A stretch of 64,000 nt of DNA from Mytilus trossulus (GCF_036588685.1 NC_086375.1:47500955-47564954); one strand, 5' to 3'; counted from the first letter of the stretch, positions 24,071 through 35,957 are shown. Notes: generated by a model from the letters alone, not told the origin. Translations and numbers: made by a program.

Positions 24071-27000
24071 GACAATAATGTATATGTTGTGTATAAGTTG
24101 TAAGTTTGTACAAATTGTAATTTGTACAGGTTTTTTGTACAAGTTATAAGTTGTTTGACACATACCTTCTAGTATCAGGTGATACAGATTTATCTTCTTA
24201 AATGTACATGTTTATCTTTTGAATTCAAATTTATAAAAGCCAACATAACATTTGGTTATATACTCCTTGTACTCAAACTGGAAATATAAATATCTGAATG
24301 GTTTAAATTCTAATAATGTTTTTTTGTATCAATGCTCAGTATTATGCATTATCATGAAGTTGTGCCTAGTTATGAAAATACTGTATGCTTGCATCATCCA
24401 TATGTGTGGATCTATTTATAAAATACAATTGGTATAAACATTAAAACTTGTACACAACATATATATATATGCAAACAAATCTGTATAACTAATATTACCT
24501 AAAAAAAAATCATAGCATCATTTATCAATTATGATTGTGGTAAGTTCTTAACCAACACCTTTTTTAAAGAACAGAAAGGAACTTCATTAAACCCAAATTC
24601 TTCTGCTAGAAAAATATATTAAACCTTAATACACATTTGTTCCGTAATTTGTCACTTAGATATTTGGTATATGATATCCAACTGTTAATGCACCTTTGAA
24701 ATTCCCCCTGCGTAACCGATACTTTTCTTTGTAGGAGTTATCTCCCAGAACACTATTTTCATTGTAACTGCATCTCCTCTGTAACCATAAAAGGAAGCAT
24801 CTAATTCATTTTATAAAATTGCTCATTATATCCTTCGTATGATTTGTCCTTATTTGACCAAAGCGATATGATAACTCCATATGAGAGTTATTTCCCCTTA
24901 TGCATTTGATATAAGAGCTATGCATTTCTATCTTGTAAACTTTCAGTATTTAATAGAGACCCAAGATTTTTTAATTTTAGGCTCTTGATCCAAAAATAAT
25001 AAAAATTAGGTCAATGTCAGAGGTCAAAGTCATATTTAAAATTTATGATTTAAGAAATAATTCATAGCAGCCATATCATATTTTGTGTTTGTATGTGTGT
25101 GTGGGGCTTTGTTTTTTACCACATTTTTGTTTTTGCATTGCAATGCAAGCTACTTGACCCTGGAAAAGCCAACATGAAGTGAAGTTGGTGTAAACCAAAA
25201 GTGGCTATTTTTTTGTACTTTATAAATTTAAAAGTACAATGTATATTGAACCATACATTTTTGAAGTCAGTCACAAATAGACGTAATATGCAAATGAGTA
25301 CGCCTGGTCAATAAATTAACCAGGCGTAATATCCTTACATAATGCTACACTCATTTTATTTCAGTATATTAACCTAGCTGTGTACTTTTGTGTAGTTGAT
25401 ACAAACTTCTGTACTTTCTTATTGTTTGACATATTGTTTGACAAAAAACTTGAAATATTAACCATTGAAGAAGCTAATATAGAAATAAATACATTGCATG
25501 AAGACAGTGGCTTAAATAAGTTTAAGTCTAAATAAGAAATATGACCATTATTTTTCCTTGAAATAAAAGTGTCATTTTAACTAAGTTGTTTTTGAAAATT
25601 ATTGTCTTTTGAACTAAAATATAAATGATAATACTACAGTTTAACTTAAAGTAAAAGATTTAAATGTACATGTAATTATCCAAGGATTAAGGTTTTGGGA
25701 TTTCAAAATTTCTGATAGAACATAATACTTAATTATACTCACATTATTATTATTTACCATGTATTACTACTTTCCTTTTATTTCACAATTTTCATTAATT
25801 TATTTGATTCAGTATTTCCAATTTCAGATTCTTTCAAAAAGCACAAAACAAGCAAATTATCCCTGAATATACGAAACTGCCATGTGTCCAACTCTTGCAA
25901 ACTAAAATCAAAGAGCCACATTTTGAAAAAAAATCCCATGATCCTTTGCACAAAGCATTATGGGTATTTCTATTTACGCCATACCAGCAGTTTTACGCCC
26001 GTAAGAACCGTCAGGACTACAAATTTACGTTTCCTGCTCCCTTACGCTTGGATCTAGACACGTAACTACCACTTACGCCTGGTTTACGCCTTATTTCAAG
26101 GCGTAATACGCCTTATAATTTCGTACGGGTGTGTACAAAAATCCATCATTTGACGCTGGATATAATATTTCAAACTGGATTTTCATAATTCTTGATCAAA
26201 TTTGATCTTCATGGGTGGAAAGACTTTCAATTGTTCAAATTTAATTATTTTTTTACATTTCTTTATTTGGATTAAGCAATTCTTTGTAAAAATATCAAAA
26301 AGGCTTCCATTTGTAATTTTGAGGTATGATAATGTAACTATGAAGTTGTATTTGGATATACAGTTTTTGACCCTGTTTTCAGTTATTCTTGTATCATAAT
26401 CAGGCTTACTCCAGGACCAGTCTTGCAATTTCTACAAAATTGTAATTTAAATGACGGTACACTTATTTATGTGAGGAATCAATTAAGAACAAGTTTTTTT
26501 TTCATTTTATTTCAATTAAAAAACACTCTTCATCCAATTTTTTTGATTTGGGCATAACAAATTTGTTACTAGAATATCTTTTACCTGTGATGTATCTATA
26601 ATTATCATATTTGTTAGATTAGGCTGTCATTACATGATCATATTGGTCTCAGGGATTGATAAATAATTTGTCATATCATATCAGAAACTTTGCTGTTTAT
26701 ATCTAATTTGTTATTTGATGATACAATTTCCTATGCATTTTTGATAGATTTGAGTTTGGATTTTGGAATTATTCATTATGAACATAGAGAGTTCACTATA
26801 ATTTGGTTTTACTGTATCTGATTCATTGATAGATATATAAAATTGCAATATTTTTTATTAGGTGGCATCACCTATAGTAAGAATTTAACAGGAAGATCAT
26901 GTTTTTTGACACATCAAACACTTAGTGAAGATCTCTAATATATATATATGTCCCTCGATAGTAGTTTATATTAACAATAAACGATTTAAACTGTTCAATT

Positions 27001-27469
27001 GTATATTTACTTTTATTTTGCCATAGATAGTTTGTGCAGATTTCATTTCGAACTGCCTAATAATATTTATATTACAAGTTACATTAATAATACATTATTT
27101 TCACAATAAGAAATGACCAACATATTTATATACCAAACCCTAACTGGTACTCTAAAGAGTTTACCAATGCTTGAGTTGAGTTTTGTAGATTTCGGGTTGT
27201 TATCTCTTGGACACATTCCACATTTCCATTCTTTATTCTAATAATACGTACCAGTATACAAATAATTTAATATCCTATTATATGTTTTTTTGTCTTGTGT
27301 TGAGGGAGCCTAAGCATTGGCATTTATATCGTTTCCATAAAAGATTATTGCATTATTTTATGCATTTTTTATAATATCAAAATAACACATAGGCAAGACG
27401 TAGGTATATATTATTCATTTACATGTCAATCAAAAAGTTTAAACATTATTACATAAGTCAGTTTTCAAA
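24071..27469. other. Gene-free right part of the transposon
   Basis: Holds the transposase 3' untranslated region and AT-rich sequence with no convincing exon. A 31-bp hairpin around 25301-25332 (ACGCCTGGT / ACCAGGCGT) and a cluster of TTACGCC/GGCGTAA motifs at 25970-26130 suggest a further decayed foldback. Nothing else structured was seen. Confidence 0.5.
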
Positions 27470-27867
27470 ACATGAAAAACATATGTTTTTGAACATAAAT
27501 ATCTTTATTTTGTGTTACTCAAAACATACGTTAACGGCCTGTTTTCAAACATACGTTAACCAGATGTTACTCAAAACATGCGTTTACCAGGTGTTTTTCC
27601 AAACATATGTAAACTACATGTTTTCAAACACATGTTTACCAGGTGTTTCTTAAAACATATGGTAAACATATGGTCAAACGTATGTTTCTCATATGTTTTG
27701 TAAACATGTGTTTCACATGCGTTCATCAACGCATGTTTACTACATGTTTTTCAAACATATGGGAAACGCATGGTTTCAAACACATGTTTACCACCTGTTA
27801 CTCAAAACAGATGGTAAACATATGGTGAAACGCATGTTTACCATACGTTTTCAAAAACACCTGGTAA
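27470..27867. repeat. Right subterminal palindrome array
   Basis: About twenty or more variants of AAACATACGTTAACC, AAACACATGTTTACC and AAACATATGGTAAAC. The motif family matches bases 80-304. Spurious reading frames in this array are made of the repeat itself. Confidence 0.8.
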
Positions 27868-27891
27868 ACATGCGTTGCAATTTTGCCTGTG
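27868..27891 (-). repeat. Right terminal inverted repeat (24 bp)
   Basis: Perfect inverse of bases 56-79, ending GCAATTTTGCCTGTG, followed by TA at 27892-27893. Confidence 0.85.
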
Positions 27892-28478
27892 TATGTTATT
27901 TTGGTATCTTTCGAATTTGCTTTATTGTTCCCGCTTAATTTTTTTCACGTTGTTTTTTTACTTTGATCTGAAGAAATAATTGTTTGTATTTTGTTTTTCT
28001 ATTGTTGTATTTTGTTAACCATACTGTTTTGAATGTTCCCTTCGTACCCTTTGCCTAGCTCTTTTTATTCCGAATACATACACATTTTACATAAACATAT
28101 TACTCTATTTTAAAAACAATTAAGCTGCCGTGTGAACATTATGAAAAAGTCGATCTTGACTAGGAATTGATAAACCATTGTGACCACAAAGTTAACCAAA
28201 AACTCAACAACCTTTATTTGAATCGGTAATCTTTTGTGGTTTTTTGTTTGATTTTTTTTCTTGTTTATGAAGTATTCATGTTGTTATCTAATGATTTGTT
28301 TTTATTTGCGTTAACATCAAAGTGTGTTGCCCATTAACATTGATATTTTGTTTCAATATGAATACTTATCATTGATTTTTATCAAAAAATTAACTGTCTG
28401 TAACAACCTTTTCGTGTCATTCCTTCAGTGTATTGTGAATACATAGCTAACAACATAAACATTTTTCATATAAGATAA
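27892..28478. other. Boundary between transposon and GTPase array
   Basis: From about 28140 rightwards the sequence is a diverged version of the spacer found 3' of the other GTPase copies (for example CAACCTTTATTT, TTTTGTTTCAATATGAATAC). Left of that the resemblance fades before the transposon end at 27891. No gene seen. Confidence 0.5.
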
Positions 28479-28881
28479 TTTATTTTCATAATATAAATCA
28501 CTGTTATCATTTTACAATAATTAACAATAATAACTTTTGTCTTTTCACCATTTAAGTTTTTTCTTTAAATTCATCATCTTGACTAATTTCATATTGTTTC
28601 TCAAAGAACTATTTCGTTTCTCTTTAAGTTCATACTGATGATTGATTTCACATTGTTTTTGTAAGTTCGTGTCCTTGCCCATCACCGGCACTACTTATTC
28701 TCCATCTGAAATACTGTAACTCGACAGGAATATTTCAATCCATCGTAGGAATGTACACCAGTGGTACATTCCATCTCCAACTGCTTCTATCTCAAAGTCT
28801 TTTGACAGCAAAAGGTTTTGCTATTCTTAACACAAGATGTGTTTAGTAAATGTTTATCTCCGGGCAGAGATAAGTTCAAGT
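28479..28881 (-). promoter_or_regulatory. 3' region of GTPase copy 1: two stem-loops and polyA signal
   Basis: Nine bases past the stop is a 7-bp stem TTATCTC/GAGATAA with a 6-base loop (28854-28873). A 9-bp stem GGAATGTAC/GTACATTCC with a 7-base loop follows at 28748-28772. AATAAA (minus strand) is at 28479-28484. Confidence 0.65.
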
Positions 28882-29430
28882 TCATCGTGCAAAAACACGT
28901 TTAAGCACATTGGTTTTCTTTTTTCTATATCTAATAGCGGCGCAGACGACACTTTCGAAGACATTCTTAACTCCCTCATTTGTAGCAGCAGAACATTTGT
29001 TGTAATAGTCCGCATTAATTGATTTCATAAAGTTTTGTCCTTCAGCGTCTGATACATGATCAGTATTATTCTCATCACGCATCTCACTCTGTGTAGCCAC
29101 TAAAACAATTGGTTTCTTCTTATGGAGTTTTCTGACCATTGGAACCCAAAAGGATTTGACGTTTTCAAATGATTCTTTGTCAACTGCACTGTAGCATACA
29201 ACAATGACGTCAGCTTCTGTTATTGTTTTGCATCTTGCTGATTGAATTTCGAAGATATTGACGCTGTATTTGTCACCGTAGGCAGACACGGACCCAGTTG
29301 TTGTTTCTGCAACCGTAGCAACATATTTGTCTGAGAATTGGCTTCCAGCAAATCTTTTAGCAAGACATGTCTTGCCTACCATTCCATCACCAACAACGGC
29401 ACAGGAAACAGTGTTTTCGTAGCATACCAT
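28882..29430 (-). CDS. Atypical Rho/Rac-like small GTPase, array copy 1 (182 aa, intronless)
   Basis: Ras-superfamily fold, Rho-like by its SFENVKSFW segment. The P loop is GDGMVGKT (residues 14-21) and the switch-I threonine is in YVATVAET. The switch-II DxxGQ is absent: this copy reads FEIQSAR (60-66), so the catalytic glutamine and the invariant glycine are lost. G4 is TQSE instead of (N/T)KxD, and G5 CSA (146-148) is kept. The Rho insert helix appears shortened, and the tail RKKKTNVLKRVFAR is polybasic without a CAAX box. Expected properties: weak or no GTP hydrolysis, possibly altered nucleotide binding, and membrane contact by charge rather than prenylation; these are inferences. The true start is the ATG at 29430; a longer frame would begin at TTG. 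Of the five copies this one is furthest from consensus at G3 and G4. Confidence 0.85.
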   Translation of the reverse strand: MVCYENTVSCAVVGDGMVGKTCLAKRFAGSQFSDKYVATVAETTTGSVSAYGDKYSVNIFEIQSARCKTITEADVIVVCYSAVDKESFENVKSFWVPMVRKLHKKKPIVLVATQSEMRDENNTDHVSDAEGQNFMKSINADYYNKCSAATNEGVKNVFESVVCAAIRYRKKKTNVLKRVFAR

Positions 29431-29510
29431 TTTGTACAATTTCTGTTTTATACCTTCAAACGTGTAATATGTCAGTAGAAAAGTGTTATGCTAAATGAAA
29501 AATCTTTAGC

Positions 29511-29640
29511 CCTTTTATAGATCCCGAGTCGTTTGCCTGGGTAAATCCATTGTTTATACAGATCTCCTACTAAGTGAAGATTCTATTGTTTAATCATGAC
29601 AACCCTGTGTGATCAAATTTACCCCCAAGTGTTTCAACCT
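29511..29640 (-). promoter_or_regulatory. Promoter of GTPase copy 1
   Basis: TATAAAAGG (minus strand) at 29511-29519, about 80 bp before the ATG. Upstream lies a block of about 120 bp (landmarks ACTCGGGATC, CAATGGATTTACCCAGGC, TAGTAGGAGATC, GGGGGTAAATTTGATCACAC) that is conserved with copies 2-4. Confidence 0.65.
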
Positions 29641-32600
29641 AGATAACTCTCTCACTGCTTTGGGCTGAAATATGAAACTTTTTATTGTTTTATTTATAGC
29701 ATTTTTCTCTTACAGTTTTAACAAAAAGGAAACATTTGTTTGTTATCTTCATGTTATTGAATCTTGATTATGATGTTGTCTAGTTTTTCCTTGTTTTGAT
29801 ATTTGAAAGTTTGTTAACTCGATGCAGTTAGACATAGTAAATTGCCAGTTAGCAATATAGTAAGGAAAAGGGAAAAGACAAAACAGAATAATCATATAGT
29901 TTGAAAAACATAACAGACGTATTATTGATTAGTAAAACATAATCGGCACCAATTTGACTGCCCTTGGTTCACATTGCGACAATTACTGTCTCTGCAGTGA
30001 TGCAAAATACAAAATATTTGTAAATCAAAAGCATATACAAAACGGGCCAACAGTAAAGCAAATATTTTTTATTCTAGTTTTTAAGTACATCAAAAGAAGT
30101 AATTTTACATGCCACATTCTTTTTTGAATTACGATATGTTGTCGAAAGTTAAATCCCTTGCAAACTAGGAGAAACTTATTACTTCATTTTTCATATAACA
30201 GTTTCCTTTCGTAAGATTTTTAATGGTTGTCCTGATGATCTATTGCTTACTATTGAAAACAGTAGATAATTTTCAGTGAATGAGTATTGCAAAGTATCTT
30301 TATTGTCAACTGGAATAGTTTCGAGATTAAAATTTGTATTATCAAATGCACGAACAGTCAAGAAGGAAAAGAAATCATAACGATGAACTCTGGACAATTA
30401 TGCATAAGCAACAAAGAAGCATTTTCTTCAAACAATATATTATTATAAAAATGATGCCTCTTTTACTATAGGTGATACACATTTTTGCTTACACTTCAAA
30501 CTTCGAGTGGGTATCTATTCATTATTTACTTGCCTTTGTTTTAAATGATTGTATCAGGCACACAGAAAGCTATCAAATGGATTGTTTTGATTTTGAACAA
30601 AGAAACATATTCCCCACAGAGATATAACAATAGGTGTAACATGAAGCGACCTGGTGGTAATAATGTCAAAACAAGGAACATATTGCGATATTTACATGTA
30701 ATGGAACTTGTTTTCCTCTGTATATAAAGCTTTGATACTTTGCTTTTTATAATACAAATTAAGTTTATCTAACTAGCTTGGATGAAAATTGTATGGAAAT
30801 ATTTGGATTAACAAGTGTATTTCTTGAAGTCTTGTGTGCATAATAAAAATGCTACGATGAATGCGGGGAAGTAAATAAAGTTTCATCAAGTTAATGTCGC
30901 TATGATTTGGATATAAAATAGCGAAAATGTTTAGAATTATTTACATTAGAATGAAGAAATGCACAGTGCCGCAGTGATACTGTACACACATATTTTTTCC
31001 AACTGGATGTTATTCATTGATTTCCACATGACGTTATGACTTTATTAGCATATTCTATATATTTTATGGAAATATATCTAGTGCATTAAAAATTATTAAT
31101 TTTTAATATTTATTACTAAGTATCTAGATTGTCAAATGTACATTTATTCCTTTGTTCAGAGTAGCTTTTATTTTCCTTTTATTGCTGAAAGGTCGACGTT
31201 TATGATATCTCGAATTAAGTGTATGTGAACAGTGTACCTTAATAGAAATAGTCGTTTGTACACATTAGGATTTGGGATTCAATAGTGGAAACGACTCGTA
31301 ATCAGAAAAAGCAAGAATTCATAACTGGATATCATCTGTTATTTGCTATTAAAAAAAAACCAATCAACTCTGTCATTGGACAAAAATATCACGTTGATTT
31401 AAAGGTGTTGCAAATGAAATCTAATACCGAATATATATGTTCTCACATCAAATGCAAAAAATAAATATTATATAATTTTTCTTGTTTTGCTGTTCAATAT
31501 GTTTGTACTAGTTTGTTAATTTTATCCTTGATAAATGTCTATTTCAAATTTCCTACTACCTAAATATAGGGAAAACGGCAGTATTACATTTTCCCAGGAT
31601 GAGGTTGGCCTTTTGTGTACCCAAGGCAGGTGAAGGAAGTCATATTAGGAGCGCTGTGACTGGATGTAATGGTACAATATATGTTTTTTTAGCTATGAAT
31701 AGCTGCAGTGTGTATATTTGCAATCTAAATTTTGAAACCTATTGAAATATTTTCTAGAGAATTATTCGAAAAGACTTTCAAAATTTCATAAATTTGTCGT
31801 AAACTGACGGTGGGCATGGATAACACAAACAAGCTCTGTTGTAAGTTGGTCATGATACTATTTTGCTTTAATTCTTAAAACATAAAAATACAGTACTAAG
31901 ACCACGTATAACTGTTTTATCCAGGTTTTTATCATGAAAAGTGGTAAATTTAGAAAATGTTAATATTGCCGCCTATGGCAGAATAAATAGTACCGTTTTC
32001 CTTTTAACAATGGTAATATACCATTGTTCAAAATTTATTAATCGATTTAACGGAAACAAATCCGGGTACCAAGTGCATTGTGCAAAGATGACAGTATAAT
32101 AAATTGCATCATTAAATAAGTTCTTATGTCTATCGAACACTCTCTGGAGCTCTTTGGACATTTTTTGGTTATTGTCCCATGAGTCCTGGTTGTTTTAGTG
32201 ATAATTAATTGCTAATGAGGCTTAGAATAAAGAACTTTTGGATTAAAGTTTAAATTTCGAAAGGTTGTATATTTTGACTGAATTTGTAAGTTGCTATCTA
32301 ATGGACGTTTGTCCTATTTAATCTTTCCCTTTTATTCTTTTAATAAAATTCATACAGTTTAATCTACAAATATATACAATCGGGCCGTTTCTTTATTTCT
32401 TTAAAATGATTAATAATTTTGTTATACATGCTCATTTGTGTTTAGCTACCTAGATGTTACGAGTATACGTTATTTAAAGTGACAGAGAAATGTAGCAGCA
32501 GTAGTTTACTGATGTTGAGATCCAGTAAATCCATTTTGAATACACAAAAAAAGACATAAACAAAACTTAAGGGAAATTACATAAGACAAGTGCGTTCAGA

Positions 32601-34140
32601 TGGATTAGTTCTGTAATGCAGGACTACTCTGAAATGTGAATCAGGACTCAGTTAGAAACAATTCATAAAATAGAAAAGAATATGTCTAGCTATTTTAAAG
32701 ATCACAGTATAATACTGCTTTTGAATTCAATACCGACAAAACATGTTCCTAGTTAGATGCAAAACATAGCAAATGATGACAACTTATATGATTTCTTGAA
32801 ACGGATTGTAAAATCCTTTAAAAGTGATATGAACTCATTTCGTCTACATTTTGCTGAGGTTTACTCTATAAAGTATCCAAAAATTAAGTTACTGAAAATC
32901 AGATAACCTAAGTTGAAGTTCCTTTTTTATGATTAAACTTATATTAAGAGTAACATATATGAAGAAGTTTAGCATCATATCATGACCTTCTTCATTTAAC
33001 AAACTTAATCGATGAAAAAAAGATATCTTTTCCATGTTATCTTTCTATATTAAGTAGCAATAAAGTCAGTATCTATACTGCAAATTTTATTGTTTCATTT
33101 AAAATAAACTTAAATGGCGTATGTTTCCTAAAAACGTTTTAAATGGCAATGATAGAGGGCTACTGCTACTTTAAAAAAGAGAGGACATTGCTAACGAAAG
33201 ATATTTTTTTATTTTTCGAAGCTGTTATCCGGTAAATTTTCTTGCATTATATATTATGACCTCCTATCGTATACAACATGTACCATACGTGAAGAATGAG
33301 CTAAGTATATATGAAAGCCTTAAAGTGTTTATGTTGATAAATCTTTGGTTGTCTGAGTGTCATTTCTAAACTGCCGGTGTTTTCTTTCTAAACTCAAGTA
33401 TGTTCTTTTTATTGCTAGCTTATTTTTTGTTTCTTTCTTTCTTTTTTCTTTCTTATTTCTTTGAAGATTAAAGGTGAAAACCATATTGAAAGGTTGAGAT
33501 ATGACTATGAACATCTTGTCAATACTAGAACTAGCACTTGTATTGTCTACAGTTTAATTATATAATACTAAAAGTAAACAAAAATGTCGACTATACACAG
33601 AAAACAATGAAATAAATCAAACGATATCAATTTACACACCACAAGCAGTGAAACGGTCATATAGGTAGAACTCCAGGGGTCTTTTATGATCATATACATG
33701 TTAATTTATAAACAATAGAATTTTCACTTTGCAGGAGATATTTTTCAAACAATAAAAGAAACAGAGCGATTAACCTAAATTTAGATACTCAACGTTATGA
33801 TTTCAGTTTTGCAAAACATAGAATTTTTTTTTTCGTTGTGCCATATACATATCAGTCGAAATTAATGTTTAATGGCTTCTGAAGCGGTTTTGTCCACAAC
33901 AATTCAACATGATTTTAATAGACCCATTCACTTTTATTTGACCTGATAAATGTAAGATAAGATGACAGCATACTTATGTCTATGTCATTAGAGTATCATC
34001 AGGTGAGCACAGACAGACGAAGGACTGGTATAAGTCGGATAAATATAACCTGAGATCATCTCCATTATTTGATGTATTTTTTTTCAATTTAGTGTCTTGT
34101 TTTCTGTGTATTCTTTAGTTAAGTGTTTTTTCATTGTTGT
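29641..34140. other. Long spacer between GTPase copies 1 and 2
   Basis: Spacing here is 6.3 kb rather than 2.9 kb. Only its right end (about 33590-33790, TTACACACCACAAGCAGTGA, GGTAGAACTCCAGGGG) matches the spacers of the other units; 29640-33500 is extra sequence. A 68-codon minus-strand frame at 30191-30397 has no recognisable domain. No GTPase relic was seen. Confidence 0.5.
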
Positions 34141-34400
34141 ATTAAAATCACAAAAAAAAAATTCCGAGGAAAATTCAAAACGGACAATCTTAAATCAAAT
34201 AGTATAATTAAAAGATAAAACATATGAAACGAATGGATAACAACTGTAATATTCCTGACTTGGTACACACATTTTTGTATGTAGAAAATTGTGGATTGAA
34301 CCTGGTTTTATAGCTTGCTAAACCTCTCACTTTTATAACAGTCGCATCAAATAATGAGAGTTTAATACACCTTCTGTATCTTCTTCATCTGTATTTTTTC
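34141..34400 (+). repeat. Dispersed repeat family B copy
   Basis: AAAATCACAAAAA, ATTCCTGACTTGGTACA, GGATTGAACCTGGTTTTATA, CTAAACCTCTCACTT. The same family occurs at 47950 and 50120 and, inverted, at 11478. Confidence 0.65.
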
Positions 34401-34812
34401 TGATATATAAACATTTGACGTGTGCTGGATGTGAACTGAGTAATTTATTCACACATTAAAACAACTAGTGGATCTCGTCTTTAATAACAGAGAACACCTA
34501 AGCTAACCATAACCTGAATTGTTTTTGTTTTATTATATTGGGTTTTGAATATTGCATGTTTTTCGTGTTTTTTGTTATGCCCTCCGATCGTTTTGAAGTA
34601 GTTGTATCCCATTATACGTTTTTAATTGCTTTTGGATAAAAACAAAAACAAAAAACAAAGATTTTCCCATTAACATTGATGTTTTGTTTCAATATGAAAA
34701 CATTTCAATGATTTTCGTCCAAAATGTTACTGACTGTAATAACCTTTACATGTCATCCCTTTCAATGTATTATGAGTATATAGCAAACAAAATAAATATT
34801 TTTCATATAAGA

Positions 34813-35199
34813 TTTATTTTCATAATATAAATCACTGTTATCATTTCACAATAATTAACAAAAATAATTTGTGTCTTTTCACCACTTCAGTTTTTTCTTC
34901 AAATTCATCATCATGACTAATTTGATATTGTTTTTCAATGAATTAAGTTCAAATTGATTTCATATTGTTTTTGTAAGTTCGTGTCCTTGCCAATCACCGG
35001 CACTACTTTTTCTCCATCTCCATCTCAATTACTGTAATTCGACAGCAGCATTTCAATCGATCGTAGGAATGTACACCAGTGGTACATTGCATCTCCAACT
35101 CCTTCTATCTCAAAGTCTTTTGATAGCAAAAGGGTTTGTTATTCTTAGCACAAGATGTGTTTAGTAAATGTTTATCTCCGGGCAGAGATAAGTTCAGGT
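34813..35199 (-). promoter_or_regulatory. 3' region of GTPase copy 2: two stem-loops and polyA signal
   Basis: First stem-loop at 35172-35191 is identical to copy 1. The second, 35066-35090, has one stem mismatch (ATTGC for ATTCC). AATAAA (minus) at 34813-34818. Confidence 0.6.
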
Positions 35200-35748
35200 T
35201 CATCGTGCAAAAACACGTTTAAGCACATTGGTTTTCTTTTTCCTATATCTAATTGCGGCGCAGACGACACTTTCGAAGACATTCTTTACTCCTTCATTTG
35301 TAACAGCAGAACATTTGTTGTAATAATCAGCATTAATTGATTTCATAAAGTTTTGTCCTTCAGCGTCTGATACATGATCAGTATTATTCTCATCACGCAT
35401 GTCACTATGTGTAGCGACTAAAACAATTGGTTTCTTCTTATGGAGCTTTCTGACCATTGGAATCCAAAAGGATTTGACGTTTTCAAATGATTCTTTGTCA
35501 ACTGCACTGTAGCATACAACAATGACGTCAGCTTCTGTTATTGTTTTGCATCTTGCTGATTGATCTTCATAGATATTGACGCTGTATTTGTCACCGTAAG
35601 CAGATACAGAACCAGTGGATGTTTCTGCAACCGTAGCAACATATGTGTCTGAGAATTGGCTTCCAGCAAATCTTTTAGCAAGGCATGTCTTGCCTACCAT
35701 TCCTTCACCAACAACGGCACAGGAAACAGTGTTTTCGTAGCATACCAT
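35200..35748 (-). CDS. Atypical Rho/Rac-like small GTPase, array copy 2 (182 aa, intronless)
   Basis: Very close to copy 1. The P loop reads GEGMVGKT (Asp to Glu at its second position). Switch II is YEDQSAR with DxxGQ missing, G4 is THSD and G5 is CSA. The polybasic tail has no CAAX. Starts at ATG 35748; the TTG further upstream is not a start. Upstream sequence including TATA box resembles copies 1, 3 and 4. Frame intact, so it is probably expressed. Confidence 0.85.
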   Translation of the reverse strand: MVCYENTVSCAVVGEGMVGKTCLAKRFAGSQFSDTYVATVAETSTGSVSAYGDKYSVNIYEDQSARCKTITEADVIVVCYSAVDKESFENVKSFWIPMVRKLHKKKPIVLVATHSDMRDENNTDHVSDAEGQNFMKSINADYYNKCSAVTNEGVKNVFESVVCAAIRYRKKKTNVLKRVFAR

Positions 35749-35828
35749 TTTGTACAATTTCTGATTAAAATCTTGAAACGTGTTCTTAGTCAGTAAAAAA
35801 GTGTTATGCCAAATGTAAAATCTTCAGT

Positions 35829-35957
35829 CCTTTTATAGATCCCGAGTTGCTTGCCTGGATAAATCCATTGTTCATAAAGATCTCCTACTAAGTGAAGATT
35901 CTATTGTTTATAAATGACAACCTTGTGTGATCAAATTCACCCCCAAGTGTTTCAACC
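35829..35957 (-). promoter_or_regulatory. Promoter of GTPase copy 2
   Basis: TATAAAAGG (minus) at 35829-35837, 81 bp before the ATG, plus the conserved upstream block. Confidence 0.65.

Larger units (their letters stand above)
56..27891. mobile_element. Large two-gene CMC-like DNA transposon, about 27.8 kb
   Basis: Seen: bases 56-79 and the reverse complement of 27868-27891 are identical over 24 bp (start CACAGGCAAAATTGCAACGC). Each terminus is flanked by TA. Just inside both ends are arrays of short imperfect palindromes. Inside are a 13-exon transposase-like gene (plus) and an 8-exon gene of unknown function (minus) in divergent arrangement, both with uninterrupted spliced reading frames. 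Known: CACTA/Mirage/Chapaev elements typically end in CAC and carry subterminal repeats bound by element proteins; Mirage-type elements duplicate TA. Inferred: this is one element, complete and recently active or still active. The size is large because introns and intergenic DNA have absorbed other repeats. A two-base target duplication is weak evidence by itself; the case rests on TIRs, arrays and gene content together. Confidence 0.8.

Noticed and set aside
27423-27938. Overlapping plus-strand frames of 61-81 codons rich in Met, Cys, Phe and His
   Set aside because: They translate the palindromic subterminal repeats of the transposon; the apparent peptide repetition comes from the DNA motif.
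28748-28772. Iron-responsive element, because of the CAGTG in the loop
   Set aside because: CAGTG is on the non-transcribed strand; in the mRNA the loop reads CACTGGT and the C bulge is missing.
29431-29439. Longer N terminus MYKM for GTPase copies 1 and 2
   Set aside because: The upstream codon is TTG, not ATG; all five copies align from the ATG of MVC(Y/N)E.
30191-30397. 68-codon minus-strand frame between GTPase copies 1 and 2
   Set aside because: No domain recognised and no flanking exon signals that join to anything; kept only as a remark in the spacer entry.
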